A DNA stretch of 58,300 nt from an uncultured Oscillospiraceae bacterium (GCA_934539585.1 CAKTCT010000016.1:1-58300); one strand, 5' to 3'. Shown: positions 42,755-51,345, counted from the stretch's first letter. The notes: generated by a model not told the origin, from the letters alone. A program made the numbers and translations.

Positions 42755-42930
42755 CTATCCGTCCTTTTGCCTGAGAGATTAGGCGTAAGCCTTGCACCTT
42801 CGGCACCTGCGCAAGTATGAAACCGGCAGGCTTCTCCAGATATGCCATCCATCCGCAGTCATCATCGAAAACGAAACCTGAGAGTGTTACCCCTTGGGAA
42901 AGGCTGACGCCTAATTTCCTGCGGACTTCT
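42755..42930 (-). promoter_or_regulatory. Tandem glycine riboswitch
   Basis: The minus strand has two gcvT-type aptamers. The downstream one shows TGCCGAAGGTGCAAGG, then AATCTCTCAGGCAAAAGGAC. The upstream one shows CCAAGGGGTAACACTCTCAGG. These are the conserved cores of glycine aptamers I and II. They sit directly upstream of an AGCS symporter and an intrinsic terminator. In gcvT operons glycine turns expression on; in front of symporters some act as off switches, and the sign cannot be decided by eye. Confidence 0.93.
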
Positions 42931-43041
42931 GCTGGCAATATGAAATTATGAATTTATTATACGAGTTTCAACGGGATTCGTCAAGGGGCTTTTGCAAAAA
43001 AATTCATGTTTATTCAAAAATTCCGAAACAGTCCGCAAAAT

Positions 43042-43518
43042 CAAGTTTTCGGTCCAGCCTTTTTCAAAAGGCTGGCGGGTGGAGGGCAGAGCCCTCCTCG
43101 CTTTCCGCAGAAAGCGAAACTCTTGTCCCGCCGCGCCTCGGGCGCGACCCAAAAAGAAGGAAAGGCGGCCCGCAGGCCGCCCGCGGATGTCCCCGCGGCC
43201 GCAATTTCAAAGAAATTGCGGCATGACCCACCCCTACTGAATCCAAAGCGAAAAGCCGCGCCAGCGAGTTGAAGCGTTTCTGCGTTTCTTCTCACTGGCG
43301 CGGGTTTTGTTTGTGGGCGGGTTTTGCAGGACTGCGTCCTGCGGGGAACCCCTTGATAGGGTTCCCCTTCGCAAAAACGTCCCACCGGGACGTTTTTGCT
43401 GCCCTTCCTGATCTTTTGGGATCATTTGGGGGTGTTTCGCCCTCTGCGGAGGGCGACTTAGGGGCTTTGCCCTTAAGAACCCCACCAGCCTTTTGGAAAA
43501 GGCTGGACCGAAAACTTG
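43042..43518. mobile_element. MITE-like hairpin mosaic with 34-bp inverted ends
   Basis: CAAGTTTTCGGTCCAGCC... (43042-43075) and the complement at 43485-43518 match at 33 of 34 positions. The 477 bp between hold perfect hairpins in series, for example GGCGGCC/GGCCGCC, CCGCAATTTC/GAAATTGCGG, GCAGGAC/GTCCTGC, GGGGAACCC/GGGTTCCCC, AAAAACGTCCC/GGGACGTTTTT and CGCCCTC/GAGGGCG. No protein is encoded. A diverged copy in reverse orientation starts at 58130. Its right end is 19 bp from the lysR stop at 43538, where it may also act as terminator. No transposase is seen, so mobility is inferred from ends and copy number. Confidence 0.72.
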
Positions 43519-43537
43519 GTTTTTTCGCTTGCGGCGT

Positions 43538-44425
43538 CTATACCAGGCTATTATAGATTCGGCGCAGGTCCTCCAGGACCTGGGGGTGGCCGAAGTCCCG
43601 ATGGTAGACCAGGCTGATCTCCCGGGTCATTCGGGCGTTTTCGATGGGCACCACCGCCAGGCGGCCGGCTTTCTCGTCCTCCCGGCAGGCGCTGCGGGAG
43701 ACGATGGAAACTCCCAGGTTCCGGGAGACCAGCTCTTTGATGGTGGCCAGGTTATCCAGCTCCATCATGACGTTGAAGTTCCGGATGCTCTCCGAGTGGT
43801 TCAGGAGGTAGCCGTCGAACTGGCTCCGGGTCCCGGCCTCGGAGGAGCGGAGGATGAGCTTTTCGTCCTTCACCTCCTGGAGCATCACCCCGGACCGCCT
43901 GGCAAACCGGTGCTCCGGTGAGACGATGAGGCAGAGGTAGTCGGTATCCAGCAGCACGGAGTTGAGACCCGACGCCGGGAGGGGGCCGTCCACCACCGCC
44001 AGGTCGGCTTCGTAAAGCTCCAGGGCGGTATAAAGATTTTTTATGGTGTCCGTCATTATGCTTATGTGGGTCTCCGGGTGTTCCAGGCAGTAGAGGGCCA
44101 CGGCCTGGGGCATCCGGTGCTCGGCCACGGTCTGGGTGATGCCCACGGTCAGGTGGCGGAGCTGCTTGCTGCTGTCCTCGATGGCCTGGCGGGCCTTATT
44201 GTACACCGCCATGATCCGCCGGGCGTACTTGATCAGCACCGCGCCCTCGGCGGTGGGGACCAGGGTCCGCTTTTCCATATTGAAGATTCTGATGCCGAAT
44301 TCTTCTTCCAGCTGGCGCATCTGGCGGCTCACCGCGGGCTGGGTCAGGTGGAGCTCCTCCGCCGCTTTGGTGAAGCTCCCGGCCTGGACCACGGCCAGCA
44401 GCGTCCGGACCTTGCTGTCTACCAT
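43538..44425 (-). CDS. LysR-type transcriptional regulator
   Basis: A 295-residue regulator with winged helix (about 1-62: VRTLLAVVQAGSFTKAAEELHLTQPAVSRQMRQLEEEFGIRIFNMEKR) and a ligand-binding domain. AGGGG lies seven bases before the ATG. It is divergent from the cation-proton antiporter, with interlocking promoters between, so the antiporter is its probable target. Family members of the CysB/CbbR type use small metabolites as co-inducers; none can be named here. Confidence 0.93.
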   Translation of the reverse strand: MVDSKVRTLLAVVQAGSFTKAAEELHLTQPAVSRQMRQLEEEFGIRIFNMEKRTLVPTAEGAVLIKYARRIMAVYNKARQAIEDSSKQLRHLTVGITQTVAEHRMPQAVALYCLEHPETHISIMTDTIKNLYTALELYEADLAVVDGPLPASGLNSVLLDTDYLCLIVSPEHRFARRSGVMLQEVKDEKLILRSSEAGTRSQFDGYLLNHSESIRNFNVMMELDNLATIKELVSRNLGVSIVSRSACREDEKAGRLAVVPIENARMTREISLVYHRDFGHPQVLEDLRRIYNSLV

Positions 44426-44485
44426 AAAACCGCCCCTTTCTCCGGTGGGATACGCAAAAGTTATGGATGCCCAAGAAACTATTAT

Positions 44486-44514
44486 TTGATTTTATCACAA
44501 GGGGCGGCTATAAT
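44486..44514 (+). promoter_or_regulatory. Promoter of the antiporter gene
   Basis: TTGATT (44486-44491), 17-bp spacer, TATAAT (44509-44514). Its boxes overlap those of the opposite promoter at both ends. Confidence 0.8.
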
Positions 44515-44517
44515 CAA
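44489..44517 (-). promoter_or_regulatory. Promoter of the lysR gene at 43538
   Basis: Minus strand TTGATT (44517-44512), 17-bp spacer, TAAAAT (44494-44489). The -10 lies over the plus-strand -35 and vice versa. Confidence 0.72.
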
Positions 44518-44578
44518 GTGGTACTTTACAAGAATTTTACATAAACTTTACTGCAATTTTTCCAAAGGAGGCTTTCCC

Positions 44579-45820
44579 TTGTTCCACATCGACGCACTTC
44601 CCGGCAGCTCCGCCCAGGTGGTCCTTTCTCTGGCGGTGATGCTGTTCGCCGGATTCTTAATGACCCGGCTGACCAAGCTGGTCCGGCTGCCCAACGTTAC
44701 CGGGTACATTCTGGCCGGCGTTCTCATCGGGCCCTATCTCCTGGACCTGATTCCCCAGAACGTGGTCCAGGGGATGGATTTCGTCACCGACGTGGCTCTG
44801 GCCTTCATCGCTTTCGGCGTGGGGAAGTATTTCCGGCTCTCCCGGCTGCGGCAGAACGGGCGGAAGGTGCTGATCCTCACGGTATTTGAGGCTTTGACGG
44901 CGGCGGTCGTCATCTTCCTGGTCATGGCCTTTGTGTTCCGGCTGTCCATCCCCTTTTCCCTGCTGCTGGGGGCCATTGGGTCGGCAACGGCCCCGGCTTC
45001 CACCATTATGACCATCCGGCAGTACAAGGCCAAGGGGGAGTTCGTGGACGTGCTTTTGCAGATCGTGGCTCTGGACGACGCCGTGGCGCTGCTGGCCTTC
45101 AGCGTCTGCGCCGCGGTGGCCCAGGGGATGGAAAGCGGCGGCGCGATCCGGGTCCAGACCGTGGTGCTGCCCATTCTTTACAATCTCCTGGCCCTGGTGG
45201 TGGGAGCTCTGGCCGGGTGCCTCCTCCATTGGCTGGTGGGCGAAAACCGTTCCAGCCAGCACCGGCTGGTTCTGGTGGCGGGGATGCTTCTGGCCATCAC
45301 CGGGATGTGCTCTGCCCTGGACATCTCTCCCCTGCTGGCCTGCATGGTCATGGGGGCAGTGTACATCAACGTCAGCGGAAACAAAAAGGTCTTCAAGCAG
45401 GTCAACGGCTTTACCCCGCCCATTCAGCTCCTGTTTTTCGTCCTTTCGGGGATGCGGATGGACCTGACCGCCCTGAAAGCCGCCGGGCTCATCGGCATCG
45501 TCTATTTCCTGGTGCGTATCCTGGGGAAATACGCCGGGGCCTGGCTGGGAGCTGTGATCGGCAAGGCCAGCCTGCCCATCCGACGGTACATGGGCCTGGC
45601 GCTGATCCCCCAGGCGGGGGTGTCCATCGGTCTGGCGGTGCTGGGCCAGCGGATTCTCCCGGCGGAAAGCGGGGTGCTGCTGTCCACCATCATCCTGTCC
45701 TCAGGGGTGCTGTATGAGATGATCGGCCCGGCCTGCGCCAAGGCGGCCATCTTCCTTTCCGGCAGCGTCCCCAAGGCGGAACCGCCGGAGTCTCCGGAAC
45801 CGCCTTCGGAAACGGCATAA
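44579..45820 (+). CDS. Cation-proton antiporter (CPA2/KefB-type)
   Basis: A 413-residue membrane protein with about twelve helices, Na+/H+ exchanger family. Typical parts are LVRLPNVTGYILAGVLIGPYLL, FIAFGVGKYFRLSRLRQNG, the paired acidic residues in VALDDAVALLAF (about 166) and ALIPQAGVSIGLAVLG. It has no C-terminal nucleotide-binding TrkA domain. The start is TTG at 44579, seven bases after a perfect AAAGGAGG; no ATG or GTG fits that site. It exchanges sodium or potassium for protons, probably under the divergent LysR. Confidence 0.9.
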   Translation: MFHIDALPGSSAQVVLSLAVMLFAGFLMTRLTKLVRLPNVTGYILAGVLIGPYLLDLIPQNVVQGMDFVTDVALAFIAFGVGKYFRLSRLRQNGRKVLILTVFEALTAAVVIFLVMAFVFRLSIPFSLLLGAIGSATAPASTIMTIRQYKAKGEFVDVLLQIVALDDAVALLAFSVCAAVAQGMESGGAIRVQTVVLPILYNLLALVVGALAGCLLHWLVGENRSSQHRLVLVAGMLLAITGMCSALDISPLLACMVMGAVYINVSGNKKVFKQVNGFTPPIQLLFFVLSGMRMDLTALKAAGLIGIVYFLVRILGKYAGAWLGAVIGKASLPIRRYMGLALIPQAGVSIGLAVLGQRILPAESGVLLSTIILSSGVLYEMIGPACAKAAIFLSGSVPKAEPPESPEPPSETA

Positions 45821-45825
45821 AAAAA

Positions 45826-45862
45826 CCAGCGGTCCCGGACGAATATTGTCTGGGGCCGCTGG
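45826..45862 (-). terminator. Terminator of the lipid kinase operon
   Basis: CCAGCGG (45826-45832) pairs with CCGCTGG (45856-45862), with further GTCC/GGAC pairing inside. On the minus strand seven T follow. It probably also stops the converging antiporter transcript. Confidence 0.85.
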
Positions 45863-45864
45863 GG

Positions 45865-46773
45865 TCATCGGATGGGAAGGGCGGCGTCGCCGCTGACCTG
45901 GATGCGGAGGGCGCTGCGGCGGTTCTGGATTTCCACCTGCTCCACGCTGCCGCCGAACTCGCCGTCCAGGGTCCAGGGGATGGGGGTCTCCGCCAGGAAC
46001 TCCAGGGTGGGGGTGCGGAAGAAGTAGAGAAGCTCCGGCACCGTTTCCCGCTTCAGCAGGCCGTTGAGGATGGCCTGGCGCTCCAGGAGGTTCCGGGGGT
46101 AGCGGACCAGGACCACTTCGAAAAGGCCGTCATTCAGATAGATGTGCTCCTCGGCGAATTTCATCCCCGCCACCGAGGTGGAGTTGGACACCATGCCGTA
46201 GAGGAAGTCGCCGGAAAGCTCCTGGTCCCCCCAGCGGACCCGAAGGCGGTAGGGGCTCAGGTCGGGGAGGCGCTTGATGCCCTCGGCGATGTAGGCCAGC
46301 TTCCCGAAGACCTGCTTGGACTGCTGGGGCGTCTGGTAGGAAACGTCGGTGAAAGCCCCGAAGGCGGCCACATAGGCGAAATACCGCTCTCCGAACTGGC
46401 CGATGTCGCAGTGGAAGGGCACGCCCTCCGCCGCCAGCCGCCCGGCCCTGACCATGTCCTTGGGGATGCCCAGGGAGGAGGCGAAGTCGTTGACGGTCCC
46501 CGCCGGGATATAGCAGAAATCCGGCGGCTCCGGACAGCGCATCAGGCCGTTGACGGCTTCGTTGAGGGTGCCGTCTCCGCCGCAGGCCACCAGCATGTCG
46601 TAATTTCCGGCGCGGGCGGCGATGTAGTCCGGCAGCTCGTGGGGCTTTTGGGAGGTGTAGACGGAAACGTCGAAGCCGTCCCGGACAAAGCCGTCCACCA
46701 GGTCCAGGAAGCAGTCCCGGACCGCGCTTTTTCCGGCGTGGGGGTTCAGGGTAAACAGCAGCTTTCGGCTCAT
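45865..46773 (-). CDS. Diacylglycerol kinase-family lipid kinase (YegS/BmrU type)
   Basis: A 302-residue kinase. The N-terminus RKLLFTLNPHAGK and the nucleotide motif CGGDGTLNE (GGDGT at 65-69) define the family, and IPAGTVNDFASSLG matches the usual GT-x-NDFAR segment. The second domain ends in WTLDGEFGG. It phosphorylates a lipid such as diacylglycerol or a related alcohol; the exact substrate is not readable. AAGGAGG precedes the ATG. It follows a lipoprotein gene by ten bases in one operon. Confidence 0.92.
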   Translation of the reverse strand: MSRKLLFTLNPHAGKSAVRDCFLDLVDGFVRDGFDVSVYTSQKPHELPDYIAARAGNYDMLVACGGDGTLNEAVNGLMRCPEPPDFCYIPAGTVNDFASSLGIPKDMVRAGRLAAEGVPFHCDIGQFGERYFAYVAAFGAFTDVSYQTPQQSKQVFGKLAYIAEGIKRLPDLSPYRLRVRWGDQELSGDFLYGMVSNSTSVAGMKFAEEHIYLNDGLFEVVLVRYPRNLLERQAILNGLLKRETVPELLYFFRTPTLEFLAETPIPWTLDGEFGGSVEQVEIQNRRSALRIQVSGDAALPIR

Positions 46774-46783
46774 GGGGACCTCC

Positions 46784-47260
46784 TTACTCTCCGGCGGGTT
46801 CGGAGGAGGTTTCCGGCTTCGGGGCCGGTTCCTCCGGGGCGGGGATGATCTGGATGGACAGGAGCACCGACGGGGACTCCGTGATCCGGAGGGCGGTTCC
46901 CTTGGAGATGGACGACAGGGTGACGGCCTTGCCGTCGGCGTCCAGGATGGGGCAGTTGTCGTCTACGGAAATGGTCTTTTCCACGCCGGTGGCGGCAAGC
47001 TCCCCGGCGTTTGTGACGGACTCCGCTCCCTGGGCGCTGGCCAGGTCCACGGTGACGGAGCCTTCTCCCACGGTGAGCACGAAGCCGTAGGTCTCCTGGG
47101 CGGTCTCCCCGCTGGGGACGCTGGGAGACTCTGCCACGGGGCGGGAGGCGGCGACGGCCTGCTCCTCCACCCGCTTCACCGAAGTAACCGCGCCTTTTCC
47201 GCAGGAAACCAGCAGAAAACCGGCGGTCAGAAGGGCTGCCGCCTTTTTTACGATCTTCAT
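46784..47260 (-). CDS. Small lipoprotein of unknown function
   Basis: A 158-residue predicted lipoprotein: signal with lipobox LLVSC (Cys at about 20), then a Ser/Pro/Glu-rich linker and a beta-rich domain of about 85 residues (YGFVLTVGEGSVTVDLASAQG...), ending in a Pro/Glu tail. The central part resembles small OB-like folds but I do not recognise a family. The ATG at 47260 has AAAGG nine bases upstream; TTG at 47269 overlaps it. A weak extended -10 (TGGTAAAAT) lies at 47299-47307. It is the first gene of the lipid kinase operon. Confidence 0.82.
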   Translation of the reverse strand: MKIVKKAAALLTAGFLLVSCGKGAVTSVKRVEEQAVAASRPVAESPSVPSGETAQETYGFVLTVGEGSVTVDLASAQGAESVTNAGELAATGVEKTISVDDNCPILDADGKAVTLSSISKGTALRITESPSVLLSIQIIPAPEEPAPKPETSSEPAGE

Positions 47261-47377
47261 CTTCCTCAACCTTTCCGGGAAATTTGTTTGTTATTGTTAT
47301 TTTACCAGAAAAATGTGACGATTTGGTGTCGGAAATCGAAAAAATTCAGGAAAATCCCAAACCTTTTTTCCCGCGCC

Positions 47378-47406
47378 TTGACCTTGTCCGGGAAACGCGC
47401 TATAAT
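47378..47406 (+). promoter_or_regulatory. Promoter of the phosphotransacylase gene
   Basis: TTGACC (47378-47383), 17-bp spacer, TATAAT (47401-47406), 33 bp before the ATG. Confidence 0.88.
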
Positions 47407-47439
47407 GAAGGTAATCGAATTTTGCAGGAGGAATGTTCC

Positions 47440-48015
47440 ATGTCCAAATCGTTTATTGTTGAAACCTCTGCCCGTCACGTCCACGTCACCAAAGAGGCGC
47501 TGGCGGTTCTCTTTGGCGAAGGCGCTACCCTGACCAACAAGAAAAACCTCTCCCAGCCCGGCCAGTTCGCCTGCGAGGAGAAGGTCGTCGTCGTGGGACC
47601 CAAGGGCGAGATGAAAGCCTCCATCCTGGGGCCGGAGCGCAATGCATGTCAGGTGGAGCTCAGCGCCACCGACGCCCGGACCATCGGCGTTACCGCTCCC
47701 GTGCGGGAGTCCGGCGACATTGCCGGTTCCGCGGGCTGCAAGCTGGTGGGACCCAAGGGTGAAGTGGAGCTCTCCGAGGGCGTCATCATCGCCAAGCGCC
47801 ACATCCATCTGACTCCCGCCGACGCCGCCGAGCTGGAAGTCAAGGACAAAGACGTGGTCTGGGTCCGGGTCAACACCGAGGACCGCAGCCTGATCTTCGG
47901 CGACGTGGTCTGCCGCGTCAGCGACAAGTTCGCCCGGGCCATGCACATCGACACCGACGAGTCCAACGCCGCCGGCTGCAAGGGCACCGTGATGGGCGAG
48001 ATCGTCCGCTTCTGA
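47440..48015 (+). CDS. PduL-type phosphate acyltransferase
   Basis: A 191-residue PduL-family phosphotransacylase, which swaps CoA and phosphate on acetyl or propionyl groups. The two zinc-binding signatures are present: SARHVHVTKEAL near the N-terminus and IIAKRHIHLTPADA at about 115-128, plus DTDESNAAGCKG near the end. There is no N-terminal encapsulation peptide and no microcompartment genes nearby, so it is probably the soluble housekeeping form replacing Pta in acetate formation. GGAGG lies eight bases before the ATG. It is monocistronic, with its own promoter and terminator. Confidence 0.92.
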   Translation: MSKSFIVETSARHVHVTKEALAVLFGEGATLTNKKNLSQPGQFACEEKVVVVGPKGEMKASILGPERNACQVELSATDARTIGVTAPVRESGDIAGSAGCKLVGPKGEVELSEGVIIAKRHIHLTPADAAELEVKDKDVVWVRVNTEDRSLIFGDVVCRVSDKFARAMHIDTDESNAAGCKGTVMGEIVRF

Positions 48016-48036
48016 GAACGAGGTTTCACAAGCAGA

Positions 48037-48070
48037 GCACCCGGAGTTCCTTCGGGTGCTTCTTCTTTTC
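48037..48070 (+). terminator. Terminator of the phosphotransacylase gene
   Basis: GCACCCG (48037-48043) pairs with CGGGTGC (48053-48059), followed by TTCTTCTTTT. Confidence 0.88.
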
Positions 48071-48081
48071 AGGAGGATGCC

Positions 48082-48690
48082 ATGGAGATTCTTTATGAGG
48101 ACCGGGACGCGGCGGTCTGCGTCAAGCCCGTGGGACTGGATTCGGAAAAGGAGGTCCCGGCAGCGCTGACGGAGGCGCTGGGCGGGGACTTCTTCCCCAT
48201 CCACCGGCTGGACCGGAACGTAGGCGGCGTCATGGTCTTTGCCCGGAACCGGAAAGCGGCCGCCGCCCTCTCCCGGGCGGTCCAGGAGGGGGAGATGGTC
48301 AAGGAGTACCTGGCGCTGGTCCACGGGGTCCCGCCGGAGGAAGGGGACTGGACGGATTTGCTGTGGAAGGACTCCGGCAAAAACAAGGTGTTCGTGGTGA
48401 AGCGGCTCCGGGGCGGGGTGAAGGAGGCCCGGCTGGAGTTCCGGCGGCTGACGGCCGGGGAGGTCTCCCTGGTGCGGGTCCGGCTCCACACGGGGCGGAG
48501 CCACCAGATCCGGGTGCAGTTCGCCAGCCGGGGGTTCCCTCTGGTGGGGGACCACAAGTACGGGTCCCGGGACGAAAAGGCCGCACCCATGCTCTTTTCC
48601 TTCCGGCTGACCTTTCCTTTCCACGGGGAGGTGCGGAGCTTTCAGGCTCTGCCGCCCTGGACGGAACTGAAAAGCGCCGCAGAGCTCTGA
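48082..48690 (+). CDS. RluA-family pseudouridine synthase, short form
   Basis: A 202-residue pseudouridine synthase of the RluA/RsuA superfamily that lacks the N-terminal S4 RNA-binding domain. The catalytic motif is FPIHRLDRNVGGVMVFA with the active Asp in HRLD (about 43). LHTGRSHQIRVQFASRGFPLVGDHKYG is the conserved later motif. It isomerises specific uridines in rRNA or tRNA; the target is unknown. CAGGAGG precedes the ATG. Its stop codon lies inside a bidirectional terminator. Confidence 0.92.
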   Translation: MEILYEDRDAAVCVKPVGLDSEKEVPAALTEALGGDFFPIHRLDRNVGGVMVFARNRKAAAALSRAVQEGEMVKEYLALVHGVPPEEGDWTDLLWKDSGKNKVFVVKRLRGGVKEARLEFRRLTAGEVSLVRVRLHTGRSHQIRVQFASRGFPLVGDHKYGSRDEKAAPMLFSFRLTFPFHGEVRSFQALPPWTELKSAAEL

Positions 48691-48705
48691 ACTCTGCGGC
48701 GCTTT
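48671..48705. terminator. Bidirectional terminator
   Basis: AAAGCGCCGCAGAG (48671-48684) pairs with CTCTGCGGCGCTTT (48692-48705), a perfect 14-bp stem between two converging genes. The left arm overlaps the end of the pseudouridine synthase gene. Confidence 0.88.
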
Positions 48706-48715
48706 GCTTTTGCGG

Positions 48716-50518
48716 TCAATCCTCTGCGGGGAGGGCGGCCATGTACTGGGTCATGTAGCTCTTCATCAGGCGGCTGTATTCCTCGGTGTTGCCCTGATGG
48801 ACCTTCTTGATATACTCGTGGCGGTTGACAATGGTGCCGCTTTTCTGCCGGCCGATGACGTAGACGGCGATGTTGGAGCAGTGGTCGGAGATGCGTTCGA
48901 TGTTGGTCAGGACTTCCAGGAAGACCAGGCCGGCGTCGATGGTACACTGGCCGCTCTTGAGGCGCTTGATGTGGCGGTATTTCAGGGTGTCCTGCATGGC
49001 GTCGATGGTCTCCTCCAGGGGCTCGATCTGGGTGGCCAGAGCCAGGTCGTCGTTTTTCACGGCTTCGTAGGCCATGGCGACGATCTGCTCAACTGCGGCG
49101 CAGATGATGTCCAGCTCCTGGATGGCCTTGGCGCTGAAGCGGACGTGTTTGTCGTAAAGGGCTTCGGCCCGCTCCACCAGGTTGATGGCGTAGTCGCCGA
49201 TGCGTTCGAACTCCACGGTCAGGCGCATGAGGAGGGTGGCTTCCTTGCTCTCCTGGTCGGTGAGCTCGCACTCGCTGACGCGGCTCAGGTAGCTGTTGAG
49301 CCGGTCCTCCATGTGGTCGATCTGGTTTTCCGTGGCCTGGATGGTTTCCACGGATTTCCGGTCATACTCCCGGAACAGGGCGTAGGACCGCTGGAAGTTG
49401 AACAGGGCGTCCCGGGCCATTTCTTCCAGGACCGAGCGGCTCTGGCTGATGGCGATGGAGGGGGTGGACAGGAACCGCTGGTCCAGGGGGTCCGCGCCGG
49501 CCTGGCCATCGGGCTGAGAAGCCTCCTTGATTGTCGGCACATGATCCCGGACCGTCCACTCGGCCAGCCGGGCCAGGCCCTTATAGAAGGGCATCAGGAT
49601 CGCCGTGGTGATGATATTGAAGAAGGTGTGGAAGTTGGCAATACCGCCCTTGTTAATGGGGCTGTCCCAGAAGGAGAAGCCGATAGCCGCGTTGATGCCG
49701 TAGACCCCGGCCAGGAACAGGGCAGTGCCGATGATGTTGAAGTACAGGTGGACCATGGCGGTCCGTTTGGCGTCCCGGTTGGCGCCGATGCTGGACAGGA
49801 GGGAGGTCACACAGGCCCCGATGTTCTGGCCCATGATAATGGGAAAGGCCGCTGAAAAGGTGATGGCTCCCGTGGAGGACAGGGCCTGAAGGATACCTAC
49901 CGAGGCCGAGGAGCTCTGGATGATTGCCGTCACTGCGGTACCCACCAGGACGCCCAGGAAGGGGTTCCGGAAGGCGGAGAAGAGCTGGGCGAAGGCCGGG
50001 GATTCCTGCAAGGGGGTCATGGCCGCTTCCATGGAGAACATTCCCTGGAACAGCACGCCGAAGCCCAGAAGAATCTCGCCGATGATTTTCCGAGAAGGCT
50101 TTTTGGCGGACATCAGCAAAATGATACCCGCCAGTGCCGCCAGGGGCGCGATGGTGCTGGGCTTGATCCACTGGAGGAGTTTGCCGCCGGTGCCCTCCAG
50201 ATCGCCCAGGCGGAGGATCTGGCCGGTGACGGTGGTGCCGATGTTGGCACCCATGATGACGCCTACCGCCGACTGGAGCTTCAGGATGCCGGCGTTGACC
50301 ATGCCTACGACGATGACCGTGGTGACGGAGGAGCTCTGGATCACGGCGGTGACGCCTGCGCCCAGGAGCATTCCGGTAAAGACGTTGCTGGTCAGCTTTT
50401 CCAGGGCCTTTTCCACCTTGCCGCCGGAAATCTTTTCCATTCCGCCGGACAGGATGTTCATGCCGAAGAGAAAGAGTGCCAAACCTCCACCCAAACTGAT
50501 GAAGTTGAAGATACTCAT
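48716..50518 (-). CDS. Na/Pi cotransporter-family protein with PhoU domain
   Basis: A 600-residue protein. The membrane part has the two inverted repeats with QSSS motifs, VTAVIQSSSVTTV (61-64) and VTAIIQSSSASVG (201-204), that define NptA-type sodium/phosphate cotransporters. The C-terminal part (about 350-560) is helical and PhoU-like (MEEMARDALFNFQRSYALF..., VEFERIGDYAINLVERAE, LTNIERISDHCSNIA). CGGAGG precedes the ATG. It has its own promoter. Likely role is phosphate uptake or export with sodium. Confidence 0.94.
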   Translation of the reverse strand: MSIFNFISLGGGLALFLFGMNILSGGMEKISGGKVEKALEKLTSNVFTGMLLGAGVTAVIQSSSVTTVIVVGMVNAGILKLQSAVGVIMGANIGTTVTGQILRLGDLEGTGGKLLQWIKPSTIAPLAALAGIILLMSAKKPSRKIIGEILLGFGVLFQGMFSMEAAMTPLQESPAFAQLFSAFRNPFLGVLVGTAVTAIIQSSSASVGILQALSSTGAITFSAAFPIIMGQNIGACVTSLLSSIGANRDAKRTAMVHLYFNIIGTALFLAGVYGINAAIGFSFWDSPINKGGIANFHTFFNIITTAILMPFYKGLARLAEWTVRDHVPTIKEASQPDGQAGADPLDQRFLSTPSIAISQSRSVLEEMARDALFNFQRSYALFREYDRKSVETIQATENQIDHMEDRLNSYLSRVSECELTDQESKEATLLMRLTVEFERIGDYAINLVERAEALYDKHVRFSAKAIQELDIICAAVEQIVAMAYEAVKNDDLALATQIEPLEETIDAMQDTLKYRHIKRLKSGQCTIDAGLVFLEVLTNIERISDHCSNIAVYVIGRQKSGTIVNRHEYIKKVHQGNTEEYSRLMKSYMTQYMAALPAED

Positions 50519-50572
50519 ACTGTTCCTCCGTATTCTCGGTTTTTATCGAATCTCGTCATATCGCTGATTCTC

Positions 50573-50601
50573 ATTATAGCATACCCATCTGGCTTTGTAT
50601 A
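50573..50601 (-). promoter_or_regulatory. Promoter of the Na/Pi cotransporter gene
   Basis: Minus strand TATACA (50601-50596), 17-bp spacer, then an extended -10 TGCTATAAT with the hexamer at 50578-50573. Confidence 0.72.
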
Positions 50602-50683
50602 CCGCTCCAGGGAGCCGGAGGAAAGATTTTACCAGAACTTTACACAGTTGGGATGGTTCTTTTGTTTGAGGTAAAGGGCGGAT

Positions 50684-50717
50684 CAAAAAACGGCCCGCCG
50701 CGTCTGCGGCAAGCCGT
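50684..50717 (-). terminator. Terminator of the ribU transcript
   Basis: ACGGCCCGCCGC and GCGGCAAGCCGT form a 12-bp stem with two G-T pairs and a four-base loop; six T follow on the minus strand. Confidence 0.88.
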
Positions 50718-50727
50718 TCCGGAAGGG

Positions 50728-51345
50728 TCATCTGCCCTTGATGATGGGGGAAATCCGCTTGTAGATGAGGAAGGTGATCCCCACGCTGAGGAGGCCCTTG
50801 ACGAAGGTGAAGGGGGCGTTGAAGCACCACAGGGCCTGCCACAGGGTTCTGATCCCCGGGGCGATGGCCTGGTACATTCCCAGAATCACGTCCATGGGCA
50901 TCAGCAGCTTAGCATAAAAGGGGTAGACCAGGAAGTAGTTGATGAACACGCTGACTACGCCCATGATCAGGTCCCCGGCCAGCGCGCCGATGAGGGCGCC
51001 CTTGCGGTTCTTCTGCTTTTTGTAAATGAGCCCCGCCGGGAGGACGAAGCAGACTCCCAGGAGGAAGTTGCAGAGCTCCCCGACGCCCATGCTGTACGTA
51101 AAGGGCAGGTTCACCAGGTTCTTCACCAGGCAGACCGCCACGCCGCTGAGGGGGCCCATGCTGAAGGCCGCGATCAGCGCCGGGAGCTCGGAAAGGTCCA
51201 GCTTGATGAAGCTGGGGACGAAGGGGACGCTGAAGCTCAGGAACATCAGGACGGTGGCCAGGGCCGCCAGCAGCGCCGTCATGACCAGGGTGCGGATGGT
51301 GTTTTTCCCGGAGGGGTTCCGGGTGGCAGAGGTGGTGGGTTTCAT
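50728..51345 (-). CDS. ribU: Riboflavin ECF transporter S component
   Basis: A 205-residue integral membrane protein with about six helices, of the RibU group of energy-coupling-factor S components. Visible segments include LPALIAAFSMGPLSGVAVCLVKNLVNL and GELCNFLLGVCFVLPAGLIYK. It binds riboflavin and works with a shared EcfT/EcfA module encoded elsewhere. The FMN riboswitch directly upstream fixes the assignment. AAAGGA lies eight bases before the ATG at 51345. Confidence 0.93.
   Translation of the reverse strand: MKPTTSATRNPSGKNTIRTLVMTALLAALATVLMFLSFSVPFVPSFIKLDLSELPALIAAFSMGPLSGVAVCLVKNLVNLPFTYSMGVGELCNFLLGVCFVLPAGLIYKKQKNRKGALIGALAGDLIMGVVSVFINYFLVYPFYAKLLMPMDVILGMYQAIAPGIRTLWQALWCFNAPFTFVKGLLSVGITFLIYKRISPIIKGR

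Noticed and set aside
42642..42938. N-terminal extension of the symporter by 99 codons
   Set aside because: This stretch is the glycine riboswitch and its terminator; the real start has its own ribosome binding site at 42641.
43042..43518. Small genes within the hairpin mosaic (several frames of 80-115 codons)
   Set aside because: The frames arise from palindromes, appear on both strands, and have no ribosome binding sites.
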